64,000 nucleotides of DNA. Source: Bifidobacterium breve (GTDB lineage Bacteria > Actinomycetota > Acidimicrobiia > Acidimicrobiales > Ilumatobacteraceae). The stretch is taken from assembly GCA_945886445.1 (NCBI GenBank), contig CAMCZG010000002.1:23147-87146 (forward strand). The letters run 5' to 3'. The position numbers were made by a program, and so were the translations under genes. This document shows, in pieces, positions 45,028 to 53,855 of the stretch (position 1 is its first letter; every line of letters starts with the position of its first letter). Below the pieces are notes generated by a model. The model had not been told where the DNA came from, did not search any database, and worked only from the letters and a program-made list of their open reading frames with translations.

Positions 45028-46314
45028 TTAGTTACCACTTCGTCGTCTGATGCGGTTGTGTGGCATGTCAAGTACTTCACGGTATTGCTCAACGGTGAGT
45101 TGTGCACAATGTTTCCAACTCCATCTGCTTGCAACGCGTTCACGACCTGCAAGACCAATGCGCTCACGCAATGTCGCGTCGTCGAGCCCACGTCGAATTG
45201 CTGCAGCTAGAGCGTCGGCATCGCCTGCCGGGCACTGCAGTACGGTCTCGCCATTTGTACCTGTGACTTCAGGAAGCGCACCACCGTCGGTAGCAACAAG
45301 GCAAATTCCTGTGCTCATTGCTTCAATTGCGGGAAGGCTAAAGCCTTCATAGAGGCTCGGAACCACGGCAAGCTCAGCCTCTGCATACAGTTCCACAATT
45401 CGTTCATCGCTCACGCCAGACACGAAGTCAATAGCATCGGTCAGGCCTAGAGAAGTAATGAGGTCGGCGCTGTGGCCAGCTTTTGGTTTTCCAATAATGG
45501 TAAGTCGTACATCGCGTTCTGTGCGGAGCTTCGCAAGTGCTTCTAATAAGTACGAGAGACCCTTCAGCGCAACGTCGGCAGATGCAGTGGTAATGAGTTG
45601 ACCGGGTTTGCGCTGCACTTCAGGAAGGGGACGAAATAATTCAGGGTCAACACCAACCGGCACAAGACGCATGCGGTCTTTACTTACACCCATATCGGTA
45701 TGGATGTCGTTGATGGAGTTTTCGCTCACCACAACAATGCGTGGCATTTTGGAAGCAACCTTGCCTTGCATTTCCACAAATGAATACCAGCGGCCAATGC
45801 CGAATCGTTTGTAACGACTCTTCGTGTGGCTCATCTCTAATTTGCGATCTTTAGTGATGGGGTGATGCAGAGTGACGATGGTGGGAATGATTTTTTCTAT
45901 TTTGAGAATGTCGGTACCCAAGCACTGGTTGTCGTGCACCAAGTCGAAATCATTCACTCGTTTTTTCAGTTCGCGGTATGCGCGCATGCTGAAAGCCTTT
46001 GGTTCTCCAAAAGTGCCTTTAAGAAACTGCGCGGCCTCAACGATGTTGGGAAGGTTGTTGAGCTCCCAGTAAGCCGGGAAACGACCGGGGTACTGGTCGT
46101 TGAAAATATCGAGGCTGGGTAACTGATGAAGGGCAACTCGGGGGTCGAGAATGGGGTACGGCTGCCCGCCAAATACTTCAACATGGTGCCCGAGGTCGGC
46201 CAAAGCCTTGGTGAGGTGACGCGTGTATACGCCTTGTCCACCAACGTGGGGCTTGCCACGGTAGGTGAGATATGCAATGCGTAGAGGGCCATGGGGGTCG
46301 GCCGAAAGGTTCAT
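45028..46314 (-). CDS. Glycosyltransferase family 4
   Basis: 428 aa GT-B fold retaining glycosyltransferase. The N-terminal GGQGVYTRHLTKALADLGHHVEV loop binds the acceptor; VPVGVDPELFRP, ADVALKGLSYLLEAL and VVPSLYEGFSLPAIEA (the E-x7-E motif) are donor-domain marks. It transfers a sugar from a nucleotide sugar to an unknown acceptor, probably an envelope glycan. It leads a three-gene operon with a methyltransferase and an alpha/alpha-barrel protein. Confidence 0.9.
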   Translation of the reverse strand: MNLSADPHGPLRIAYLTYRGKPHVGGQGVYTRHLTKALADLGHHVEVFGGQPYPILDPRVALHQLPSLDIFNDQYPGRFPAYWELNNLPNIVEAAQFLKGTFGEPKAFSMRAYRELKKRVNDFDLVHDNQCLGTDILKIEKIIPTIVTLHHPITKDRKLEMSHTKSRYKRFGIGRWYSFVEMQGKVASKMPRIVVVSENSINDIHTDMGVSKDRMRLVPVGVDPELFRPLPEVQRKPGQLITTASADVALKGLSYLLEALAKLRTERDVRLTIIGKPKAGHSADLITSLGLTDAIDFVSGVSDERIVELYAEAELAVVPSLYEGFSLPAIEAMSTGICLVATDGGALPEVTGTNGETVLQCPAGDADALAAAIRRGLDDATLRERIGLAGRERVASRWSWKHCAQLTVEQYREVLDMPHNRIRRRSGN

Positions 46315-46357
46315 AGGCGGGTCATGCTACCGCCTGGTAGATGTCCTCAGCCTGAGG
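46315..46357 (-). terminator. Two adjacent hairpins between lnt and the GT4 gene
   Basis: AGGCGG (46315-46320) pairs with CCGCCT (46330-46335) across a 9-nt loop, and CCTCAG/CTGAGG (46345-46357) forms a second palindrome around the lnt stop codon. No T-run follows on the lnt-sense strand, so a Rho-independent terminator is not proven; they could pause transcription or protect mRNA ends. Confidence 0.4.
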
Positions 46358-47834
46358 TCTGCATTCGGCCTTTTTGCTGATGGCGAAAAAAGAGCAGAGC
46401 CAAGGCAATGAGGAGGGAAATGATGATTGGTGAATCGCCTAGATGGGAGTACCAGGTTCGCCCTGTACGTAGCTCAATGTCGGCTATTTCAATGCGACGC
46501 TCACTTACCTTTGAGCGTTGTGAAACTTTTCCACTCGGAGAAATAAATGCAGAGAAACCCGTGGGCGCCACTTGCACAACAGTGCGCCCAAACTCAATAG
46601 CACGTAATTGTGACGATGCAATTTGTTGAGATTGCAAAAGTGTTCCTCGATATGAAGAGCCGTTGGTGGGGTTCTTAATGATTGATGCCCCACGTTCAAC
46701 TCCTTCGTTCACGCGGCCTCCAAAAAATATTTCCCAGGAAATTGGAGTTGCAAATGAAACAGATGAAAGAGTTTCACCGCTAATAGTGGGATGAGAAAGC
46801 GGAATAACGCTAATTGCTGGTGTCTTACCTTTAATTGCATCGAGACGCACTTGGTGAACAGGTGCACCGATGGATTCTAAAAAACCTCGCATGGGAATAA
46901 ATTCGCCGAAGGGAACGCGCCGTACTTTTTCATAACGGTCAATGATGTCGCCTGCAGGAGTAACAACAACTTGTGCATTAGCGAAATTGTCGGGCGGCAC
47001 ATCGTCGGTGACGCCAATTGAAATTGGGGCATTGAGCCGTTTTGCTTCTTGAGCAATTTCCTTAGCTTCACGCGAATTGCTGAAGGTAGGTACGTCGACA
47101 ACGTTTTCTGGCCATATCACCACATCAATTTTCTGATCGAGCGTCAGCATTTGCGTCGCTGTGAGGTGGCGTAAAACAACATCACGTGGGCTGGTGTTTG
47201 CGGCCCGCGTCCCTTGTGGGCCACCCCCTTGAACGTAGGCAATACGCAGTTTCGTATTGCCGGGTAAGTTCTCTCCTGTGGGCGCAATTGCAAGAAGGAG
47301 CACGCCTGCAGCAATGCAGGGTATGACAAGTCGAAATCGGGAGAAAAGAATGACAGCAAACTGCCAAGTCAGATACGACACAAGCAGTGCACCACCAATA
47401 CGACCAAAACTCGCAAACCAAGTATTTGATTGTGTCATCGCAAGAGTTGCTATTGGAACACCACCAAAGGGCCAAGAAAAACGCAGAGCTTCAACGAGCA
47501 CATGCGCTATGGGTTGTAGGAAGCGTCGTGGTTCTCTGCCGAAGATCAATAGTTCAGCAACACCATGCAGACACGAAAAAAAGATCACGGTGAAGAAGTA
47601 GCCAGGAATCGAGATGTACCAGATCCATGCCAAAGTGGGCAGAAACCATCCGAGCCCCAAAGAGAAGCCTGCGAAAAAAGCTTGTTTCCCCGATGCACTT
47701 TTTTGCGAGACCTTATGGAAAATGCCTAGCCCGATGAAGGCAAAGGCCCACCAACCCCAGGGTGGCATTGCAAACGCAATACATAAGCCAGCAAGAATGC
47801 TGCGATAGCGAATAAATTGCACAGGCGTTTTCAT
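46347..47834 (-). CDS. lnt: Apolipoprotein N-acyltransferase homologue with Ser at the catalytic Cys
   Basis: 495 aa: about 6-7 N-terminal membrane helices, then a nitrilase-type domain. In the catalytic triad, E243 (WPEN) and K303 (YEKVRRVPFGEF) are present. The nucleophile position, normally C in 'ICYE' or 'ICWE', reads ISWE, with S366 encoded by TCC at 46737-46739. Lnt N-acylates lipoproteins after Lgt and Lsp. The serine may mean altered chemistry, inactivity or a base error. The ATG at 47834 overlaps the cgoX stop (ATGA). Confidence 0.85.
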   Translation of the reverse strand: MKTPVQFIRYRSILAGLCIAFAMPPWGWWAFAFIGLGIFHKVSQKSASGKQAFFAGFSLGLGWFLPTLAWIWYISIPGYFFTVIFFSCLHGVAELLIFGREPRRFLQPIAHVLVEALRFSWPFGGVPIATLAMTQSNTWFASFGRIGGALLVSYLTWQFAVILFSRFRLVIPCIAAGVLLLAIAPTGENLPGNTKLRIAYVQGGGPQGTRAANTSPRDVVLRHLTATQMLTLDQKIDVVIWPENVVDVPTFSNSREAKEIAQEAKRLNAPISIGVTDDVPPDNFANAQVVVTPAGDIIDRYEKVRRVPFGEFIPMRGFLESIGAPVHQVRLDAIKGKTPAISVIPLSHPTISGETLSSVSFATPISWEIFFGGRVNEGVERGASIIKNPTNGSSYRGTLLQSQQIASSQLRAIEFGRTVVQVAPTGFSAFISPSGKVSQRSKVSERRIEIADIELRTGRTWYSHLGDSPIIISLLIALALLFFRHQQKGRMQTSG

Positions 47835-49246
47835 TGGATACTCGAAATAATTTTCTGGGCACTCACTACGCCTTGCTGCACGCATGACGGAACGCCAATT
47901 CCTCTGAAACTCGCTCCTGCTAAGAGCACATGTGGCATTTTTTCGGCTAAGTGTTTTTCCAGATGCTCAACATGGGCAATATGGTGCGGGCGATACTGGG
48001 GAAAGCTATCTTTCCACCGGGTAATTCGCAGTGCTGTTGGTTCAAGATCAACGAGAAGATGGCGCTTGATATCGGCAAGAACGAAGGAAGTTAATTCTTC
48101 ATCGGAATGCTCGTGTAGGGGCATTCCATCTCTACCAAGTGACACACGCAGAATTGCTGAATCAGTGGTGTCCAAGTGCGCCCATTTTTGAGACGCAAAG
48201 GAAACCGCTGTAATAAACCTTTGCTCAGGCTTCGGCACTAAGTATCCGCTACCGGTGGCCGTTGGCGGAAGAGATGCTTTGGGCACCGCAAGTGCAACCA
48301 TGACTACAGAAGCGTGTGCACTTTGCGCAAGGAGTTGTGAAATTTGTGGCGCTGATTCTGCAAAAAAGCCAGCTGAGTGTTTGGCAGGAGAGCACACAAC
48401 AACGTGGTTGGCTGTAAGGGTCTCACTCGCGCCATTTGCTGTGAAGTGAACAGAGTATTTTCCATCGCTTGAAGCGGGCTCGACCGAAGAAACGTGCGCG
48501 TTCAGGCAAATGGTGCCACCAAGTTTCTCGACGGCCTCTTGAGTTGCCTTAATTAAGGCACCCATGCCGGTGAGCGGAGCCCCAAAAATAGGAGTAGCAG
48601 CAACATCGGCAGTGGGTTTCGGCATGCGCCGAGCAGTGAGTAAAACACTGCGACTGCTTGCTGCGAGAGCACTCAATTGCGGAACCATCTCGAGTGAAAA
48701 GTGATCGGTATCGGCTGCGTAGATGCTGCCCACAAGGGGGTCAATGAGCATGTTATGTACTTCATTGCCAAAGCGCCGACGCATGTAAGTACCAATGGAG
48801 TCGCTTGCAATAGAGGTGTGTGGCAGCACCAGGTCGAGTGCAGCACGTATTTTCCCTAGAGGTGAAATCAGCCGTGAAGTAGCGAGAGAGGAAAGTTGTG
48901 TAGGTACACCAAGCAGGAGTCCGGCAGGTAGGCGATGTAAACCATTGCGCCATACAGAAGCGTGCCCAGATGATGGTGAAGTGAGTTGGCTACCCAGCCC
49001 GACATCGTTTGCTAGTTGAGCAGCAAAGGGCACACGTAATAGAAATGCATCGGCACCTTCATCGACATGAGGCAGACCTGCAAAAGGAGATGTACGAATA
49101 ACACCGCCTGTTGTGGGTTGAGATTCAAGAAGCGTGATTCGCAGGTGTGGCGCTGCAGTGAGAAGTGAATGAGCACAAGACAGGCCGGTAATACCAGCGC
49201 CAATAATGACTACATGATGTTCTGCAGAGACGGATTCTTCTGGCAT
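47831..49246 (-). CDS. cgoX: Coproporphyrinogen III oxidase / protoporphyrinogen oxidase (HemY type)
   Basis: 471 aa FAD enzyme. VVIIGAGITGLSCAHSL is the dinucleotide-binding motif, GGVIRTSPFAGLPHVDEGADAFL follows, and the C-terminal VLLAGASFRGIGVPSCVQQG is the family's flavin-closing motif. In actinobacteria this family oxidises coproporphyrinogen III, ahead of iron insertion. It lies between cpfC (11 bp upstream) and lnt (ATGA overlap). Confidence 0.92.
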   Translation of the reverse strand: MPEESVSAEHHVVIIGAGITGLSCAHSLLTAAPHLRITLLESQPTTGGVIRTSPFAGLPHVDEGADAFLLRVPFAAQLANDVGLGSQLTSPSSGHASVWRNGLHRLPAGLLLGVPTQLSSLATSRLISPLGKIRAALDLVLPHTSIASDSIGTYMRRRFGNEVHNMLIDPLVGSIYAADTDHFSLEMVPQLSALAASSRSVLLTARRMPKPTADVAATPIFGAPLTGMGALIKATQEAVEKLGGTICLNAHVSSVEPASSDGKYSVHFTANGASETLTANHVVVCSPAKHSAGFFAESAPQISQLLAQSAHASVVMVALAVPKASLPPTATGSGYLVPKPEQRFITAVSFASQKWAHLDTTDSAILRVSLGRDGMPLHEHSDEELTSFVLADIKRHLLVDLEPTALRITRWKDSFPQYRPHHIAHVEHLEKHLAEKMPHVLLAGASFRGIGVPSCVQQGVVSAQKIISSIQ

Positions 49247-49257
49247 TTTGCCTTAAT

Positions 49258-50181
49258 TCATTGGTTGGCTGCATGCACGCGGTGAGCGAGTGCATTCATT
49301 ATTGCACCATTGTCATTCACACATTCTGTTCGCGCAAATGCGAGCCCGTGTTGCTGAGCGCGATGCAAGGCTTCAATATCGAGGTCAAAAAGTACTTCAA
49401 GGTGATCTGCCACAAAGCCACATGCACTGACGAGTACACCTGCGGCAGGAGTTGTTTGTGCAGCGAGTGCATCGATGACGTCAAGAATGTCGGGACCAAT
49501 CCAAGGCTCTGGGGTGCGACCAGCAGATTGCCAAGCAATTGACCACTGAGTATTTTCTTGGAGTCCTAGTTTTGCTGCAACTGCAACAGCGGTTGACCGT
49601 AACTCGGCGGGGTATGGGTCGCCGGCGTCAATAATGCGTTGAGGAAGCGAATGGGCAGTGAAGAGCACATGAGTGGCGGCCGGCATTGATGCCAACTTCG
49701 CAGACATGTCGGCTGCGAGAAATTCAACGAATGCCTCTTCGGTCGCCCAGCTTGTTATGCCCGTAACAGAAATGCCGTGAGGTGTTGCTGCTTCTGTTGC
49801 ACGACCGATGTATTGGCCAATACTGAAAGAAGAATAATGTGGGGCAAGTACCAGTGCGATAATTTTCGTGAAACCTTCAGTTGCAAGTTGTTGTACTGCA
49901 TCTTCAATCATTGGAGCAGCGTGTTTCAGACCTAAAGCAACGTGATAAGTGTCTGGAGCGATGTTGTTCAGAGCTGTCTGCAACGCATCACGTTGAGATT
50001 CGGTGAGCGCAGCAAGGGGCGACAAGCCACCAATGGCCTCATAGCGTGCGGTGAGGCCGCTCAGTTGTTCATCGGTGGGTACGCGACCTCTTCGAATATC
50101 GGTGTAGTAGGGCAAAATTTCTTCACGACTACGTGGGGTTCCATATGCCATGAGAAGAACTGCTGTTTTTGTGTTGCTCAT
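49258..50181 (-). CDS. cpfC: Coproporphyrin/protoporphyrin ferrochelatase
   Basis: 307 aa. VLLMAYGTPRSREEILPYYTDIRRGR, TAHSLPQRI with the catalytic histidine, and GFVADHLEVLFDLDIEA with the metal-handling glutamate are diagnostic of class I chelatases. With CgoX-type oxidase next door, the coproporphyrin-dependent heme branch is likely. It begins in an ATGA overlap with hemE. Confidence 0.93.
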   Translation of the reverse strand: MSNTKTAVLLMAYGTPRSREEILPYYTDIRRGRVPTDEQLSGLTARYEAIGGLSPLAALTESQRDALQTALNNIAPDTYHVALGLKHAAPMIEDAVQQLATEGFTKIIALVLAPHYSSFSIGQYIGRATEAATPHGISVTGITSWATEEAFVEFLAADMSAKLASMPAATHVLFTAHSLPQRIIDAGDPYPAELRSTAVAVAAKLGLQENTQWSIAWQSAGRTPEPWIGPDILDVIDALAAQTTPAAGVLVSACGFVADHLEVLFDLDIEALHRAQQHGLAFARTECVNDNGAIMNALAHRVHAANQ

Positions 50182-51245
50182 TGCGCTGTCCTTTCATGAA
50201 CATGTTGCACGATTGCGTGGAGAACATCGGGGTTGCACTGCGGCGTAACACCATGACCGAGGTTGAAAATATGACCTGGGTGTTGCGCGTTGCTCGCAAG
50301 AACTTCATCTGCTGCCGCAAGTGCTGGTTCCACGCCTTCAAGGACACGATCGGTATTCAAGTTTCCTTGGAGCACAACATTTGCCCCAAGTCGTTCACGT
50401 ACGGCTTGAAGAGTAGTAGTCGCGTCGATACCCATTATGGAGGCACCTGCTTCGTGCATTGCCTCAAGCAAGTGTGAACAATTCACTCCAAAATGAATGC
50501 CAGCTACTTCTGGGTGCAATCGAGATAATTCGGTAAATACATTTTTGGTGTGCGGAAGCACATATTTCCTGTAATCGTCAACTGTTAACGCGCCTACCCA
50601 GCTATCAAAAATTTGAAATGCTTGTGCGCCGTGTTGAATTTGTGCAGAAACGAGCGCAATAGCGTGTTGCGTGAGTCTTTCCATCACGCTGTGCCACAAC
50701 ACGTTGTTGCCGCGCATCATTGCAAAAGAGTTTTCGTAAGTTCTGCTTGGCCTTCCTTCAATGAGGTAGCTAGCAACGGTAAACGGGGCACCGGCAAAAC
50801 CAAGAAGCGGTACTTCAAGTTCTTTCACCAACATGTCAATTGTTTCCATCACGTAGTGCATGTCTGTTTCGGGTTCAAGAGCACGTAGTCGAGCCAGGTC
50901 GTCGTTGGTGCGCAGGGGAGTAGGGGCCACAGGGCCGGTACCAGGGGCTACGTCGATGCCGAAACCAACGGCATGTGAAGAAACAACGATGTCGCTGTAA
51001 AGAACTGCTGCGTCGACGCCGTATCGCCGCACGGGCTGCAATGTAAATTCTGCAGCGAGCTCGGGGTTTTTAATGGCATCTAAAATGCTTCCTTCGCCAC
51101 GCAAGGCTCGGTACTCGGGAAGGCTGCGACCAGCCTGACGCATAAACCACACAGGGGTGTGCGATGCGCGCTCGCCACGGGCGGCTGCGAGAAACGGAGA
51201 AGGGGCCTCAATTGCCCTATCGGGTTGACCAGAATGAGGTTGCAC
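50178..51245 (-). CDS. hemE: Uroporphyrinogen decarboxylase
   Basis: 355 aa. The N-terminal PVWFMRQAGRSLPEYR with the substrate-binding arginines, LYSDIVVSSHAVGFGID with a catalytic Asp, and GINFGVNCSHLL-type and GHGVTPQCNPDVL segments identify the enzyme. It removes four carboxyls to give coproporphyrinogen III. A GTG start at 51245. First gene of hemE-cpfC-cgoX-lnt, a chain of short overlaps. Confidence 0.95.
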   Translation of the reverse strand: MQPHSGQPDRAIEAPSPFLAAARGERASHTPVWFMRQAGRSLPEYRALRGEGSILDAIKNPELAAEFTLQPVRRYGVDAAVLYSDIVVSSHAVGFGIDVAPGTGPVAPTPLRTNDDLARLRALEPETDMHYVMETIDMLVKELEVPLLGFAGAPFTVASYLIEGRPSRTYENSFAMMRGNNVLWHSVMERLTQHAIALVSAQIQHGAQAFQIFDSWVGALTVDDYRKYVLPHTKNVFTELSRLHPEVAGIHFGVNCSHLLEAMHEAGASIMGIDATTTLQAVRERLGANVVLQGNLNTDRVLEGVEPALAAADEVLASNAQHPGHIFNLGHGVTPQCNPDVLHAIVQHVHERTAQ

Positions 51246-51254
51246 CTCGACAGG

Positions 51255-52175
51255 CTACCTGCGTTGTTGTTGCGTACGAAGTTGAGCTTCAATGCGAGCA
51301 ATACGGGTATGGGCCTCTGGATGAGACGAAAAGATCTTCTCGTGCCATTGCTTTTTTGCCAAGTGCAGCTTGCGGGAATCATGTTGCGAATTCTCGTGGC
51401 TAAAAGTGAATCGAGAAAGTGCTGCGGACAACTGTTTCCCAAAGCCAAGTGACACTGCGCGTGCGTCGGCCTGAAACTCGGCGTTTTTCCCCACGATGTT
51501 GTTTAAAAGGTGGGCACTCACGAGTGATGCTTGAAATATCCATGCAGTTGCAGCAAATAAAGAAGTGATTATTTTGCTCGGTACACGGAAATATTGATGA
51601 CGTTGCACGAGATATTTTTCAATACGAAGTGCTGTTCCCTGTAAGAAAAATCCCAGACGCGCGCACGCAATGATGGGCAAACTGAACCATTGCCCTATTG
51701 ATAATGCAACGGTATGAGCGCCAAGGTGGTGACTCATTTCATGGGCTACTACGCCAGTGAGTTCAGCATCGCTGAGATGTTGCACGGCATATGAACTGAC
51801 AACAAGTATGTGTCCACCACAAGCGAAGGCGTTGATGTCGCTGCTCTCGTCGATTGCAACAATGAATCGCGGGGTATGCAGCCGAGCACTTTGGGCAACA
51901 ATTTTTATTATTGGTGCAAGTCGTTCCATTTCCTGGGTATTCGGCATGCGAGTACCCAGGAGTCGCACTACTAAAAGACGCTGCGCAGGAAGAAAAAACA
52001 TGAGACCGGCACCAAGCGCAACAACACAATGGAAAACGAAAAAATTCACCGAAAAAATAAGTGAGAAACACCACCAGAAAAATGACGTAGAAACAATCCA
52101 GGCCGGAAGAAGTGCAATGACAGGAATAACGGCACTGAAGGCAGATGATTCCACCGATTTCCTTCGTTGCCGCAT
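51255..52175 (-). CDS. M48-family membrane metalloprotease
   Basis: 306 aa HtpX/BlaR1-like protease. Two N-terminal membrane helices are followed by the HEMSH zinc motif (VVAHEMSHHLGAH), a second membrane region and the third zinc ligand in EFQADARAVSLG. It ends SSHPEAHTRIARIEAQL, the usual M48 tail. All zinc ligands are intact, so it is probably active in membrane-protein quality control. It lies 9 bp upstream of hemE and is divergent from the esterase across 56 bp. Confidence 0.88.
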   Translation of the reverse strand: MRQRRKSVESSAFSAVIPVIALLPAWIVSTSFFWWCFSLIFSVNFFVFHCVVALGAGLMFFLPAQRLLVVRLLGTRMPNTQEMERLAPIIKIVAQSARLHTPRFIVAIDESSDINAFACGGHILVVSSYAVQHLSDAELTGVVAHEMSHHLGAHTVALSIGQWFSLPIIACARLGFFLQGTALRIEKYLVQRHQYFRVPSKIITSLFAATAWIFQASLVSAHLLNNIVGKNAEFQADARAVSLGFGKQLSAALSRFTFSHENSQHDSRKLHLAKKQWHEKIFSSHPEAHTRIARIEAQLRTQQQRR

Positions 52176-52231
52176 AGTTCTAGGCTAGACACGAAGGCGA
52201 GCCAATCATCGGAACGATCTACACTGTGGGC

Positions 52232-52996
52232 ATGGCAACTCATGAGGTAATGGCTGGTGCAGAAGCGTGGTCTCATCAAGGAACTCTCACCACAGGTGTT
52301 TTGGTGGTGCATGGTTTCACGGGTAACCCTGGTTCAATGCGGGGTCTCGCTGAGGCATGTGCTTCGGCCGGCTTTCATGTAGAGATGCCTCGACTCGCTG
52401 GGCACGGAACCGACATTGAAGACATGTTGCCCACAACGTGGAGCGATTGGTTGCGTGATGCCGATACTGCATACGCCATGTTGGCGTTACGTGTGGAAAA
52501 AGTGGTGGTCATGGGTTTGTCGATGGGTGGAACACTTACCTTGTGGCTTGCCGCACTACACCCCAACATCGCGGGCATTGTTTGCGTGAACCCTGCTACT
52601 CAGGCAATGCCTGATGAAATAGTGAGTGCTATTGAAGGCATGTTGACAGAGGGCACTGAGGTGATTCCAGGTATTGGTAGCGATATTGCCGACCCCGACA
52701 CAACGGAAAACGCGTATCCAGGCACTCCCATTCGTCCGCTGCTCTCGTTCATTGCCGATGGTTTAAAACCACTTGCCCAGCGGTTACCAGAAGCAAAAGT
52801 GCCGTTGTTGCTCTTCACCTCAACGCAAGACCACGTGGTGAGCCCGGCCGATAGCGATTTCATTGTCGCAACATATGGCGGGGCAGTTGAACAAGTGAAA
52901 TTAGAACGCAGTTATCACGTTGCCACTCAAGACTTCGATAAGCAAATCATTTTTGAAGGCGCAGTCAATTTCACTTTTGCTGTAGCGGAAAGTTAA
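52232..52996 (+). CDS. Carboxylesterase / monoacylglycerol-lipase-like alpha/beta hydrolase
   Basis: 254 aa. HGFTGNPGSM is the oxyanion loop, GLSMGG the nucleophile elbow with Ser, STQDHVV the Asp region and SYHVAT the His, so the triad is complete. It resembles Geobacillus Est30-type carboxylesterases of short acyl esters. The ATG at 52232 is preferred to an upstream GTG at 52226. Lgt begins 4 bp after its stop. Confidence 0.85.
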   Translation: MATHEVMAGAEAWSHQGTLTTGVLVVHGFTGNPGSMRGLAEACASAGFHVEMPRLAGHGTDIEDMLPTTWSDWLRDADTAYAMLALRVEKVVVMGLSMGGTLTLWLAALHPNIAGIVCVNPATQAMPDEIVSAIEGMLTEGTEVIPGIGSDIADPDTTENAYPGTPIRPLLSFIADGLKPLAQRLPEAKVPLLLFTSTQDHVVSPADSDFIVATYGGAVEQVKLERSYHVATQDFDKQIIFEGAVNFTFAVAES

Positions 52997-53000
52997 CTCA

Positions 53001-53855
53001 ATGCCACACCTGTATATATGGGCAAGTATCCCGAGCCCCTCGACGGGAACGTTGAACCTAGGGCCTGTGCGTATGAATGCTTATGGTCTCATGATTGCGC
53101 TTGGCGTAGTGGTCGCTGTGTGGCTGATAGGTAAACGTGTTGAGGCTCGTGGCGTTGGCACGAGTGAAGACATTAGTTCCATTGCAATGTGGGCAGTTCC
53201 TGCTGGCGTTATTGGTGCTCGGCTGTATCACGTAGTCACCGATTGGTCACGCTTCTCTAATAACTATGGCGACATTGTGAAGGTATGGCAAGGCGGCCTT
53301 GGCATATGGGGTGGCATTGCGCTTGGTGTAGTTGTGGGTATGTGGGCAACTCACCGCAAGGGTTTGCCCGTACTACTCGTTGTTACTTGCGCTGCGCCCG
53401 CGTTAGCAATTGGTCAAGCAATTGGTCGTTGGGGCAACTGGTTCAACCAGGAACTTTTTGGCAAAGCAACCACATTGCCGTGGGGCCTTGAAATTAGCGC
53501 CGAGAAAACGATGAGCACTGGTTTTCCTGTGGGTACTACTTTTCATCCAACATTTCTTTACGAGTCACTCGGGTGTGCACTTTTGTGCTTCGTGTTGCTT
53601 GCTCTCGATAAGAGAATCCCGTTGCGACCCGGGCGACTCTTTTTTGTGTACTGCGCGGGGTACACCTTGATGCGCTTTTTCATTGAAGGACTGCGTATTG
53701 ATGATGCTCATCATGTGGGTGGATTGCGGCTCAATCAGTGGGTTTCTTTGACAGTCTTTGTCATTTCCATTGGCTTTTTGGTGAATGAGGCGCTCTGGTA
53801 TCGGCGTAGTGAACCTGACCCGTCTAACGTTCTTCCTTATGGCGACCTCCAATAA
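53001..53855 (+). CDS. lgt: Phosphatidylglycerol-prolipoprotein diacylglyceryl transferase
   Basis: 284 aa membrane enzyme with seven helices. The Lgt signature GRWGNWFNQELFG, with the essential Arg, Asn and Glu, is intact; GARLYHVVTDW and a YESLGCALL helix also fit. It adds diacylglyceryl to the lipobox cysteine of prolipoproteins, and so serves the lipoproteins encoded at 57833-59958. The last 17 bp overlap the start of the enoyl-CoA hydratase gene. Confidence 0.94.
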   Translation: MPHLYIWASIPSPSTGTLNLGPVRMNAYGLMIALGVVVAVWLIGKRVEARGVGTSEDISSIAMWAVPAGVIGARLYHVVTDWSRFSNNYGDIVKVWQGGLGIWGGIALGVVVGMWATHRKGLPVLLVVTCAAPALAIGQAIGRWGNWFNQELFGKATTLPWGLEISAEKTMSTGFPVGTTFHPTFLYESLGCALLCFVLLALDKRIPLRPGRLFFVYCAGYTLMRFFIEGLRIDDAHHVGGLRLNQWVSLTVFVISIGFLVNEALWYRRSEPDPSNVLPYGDLQ

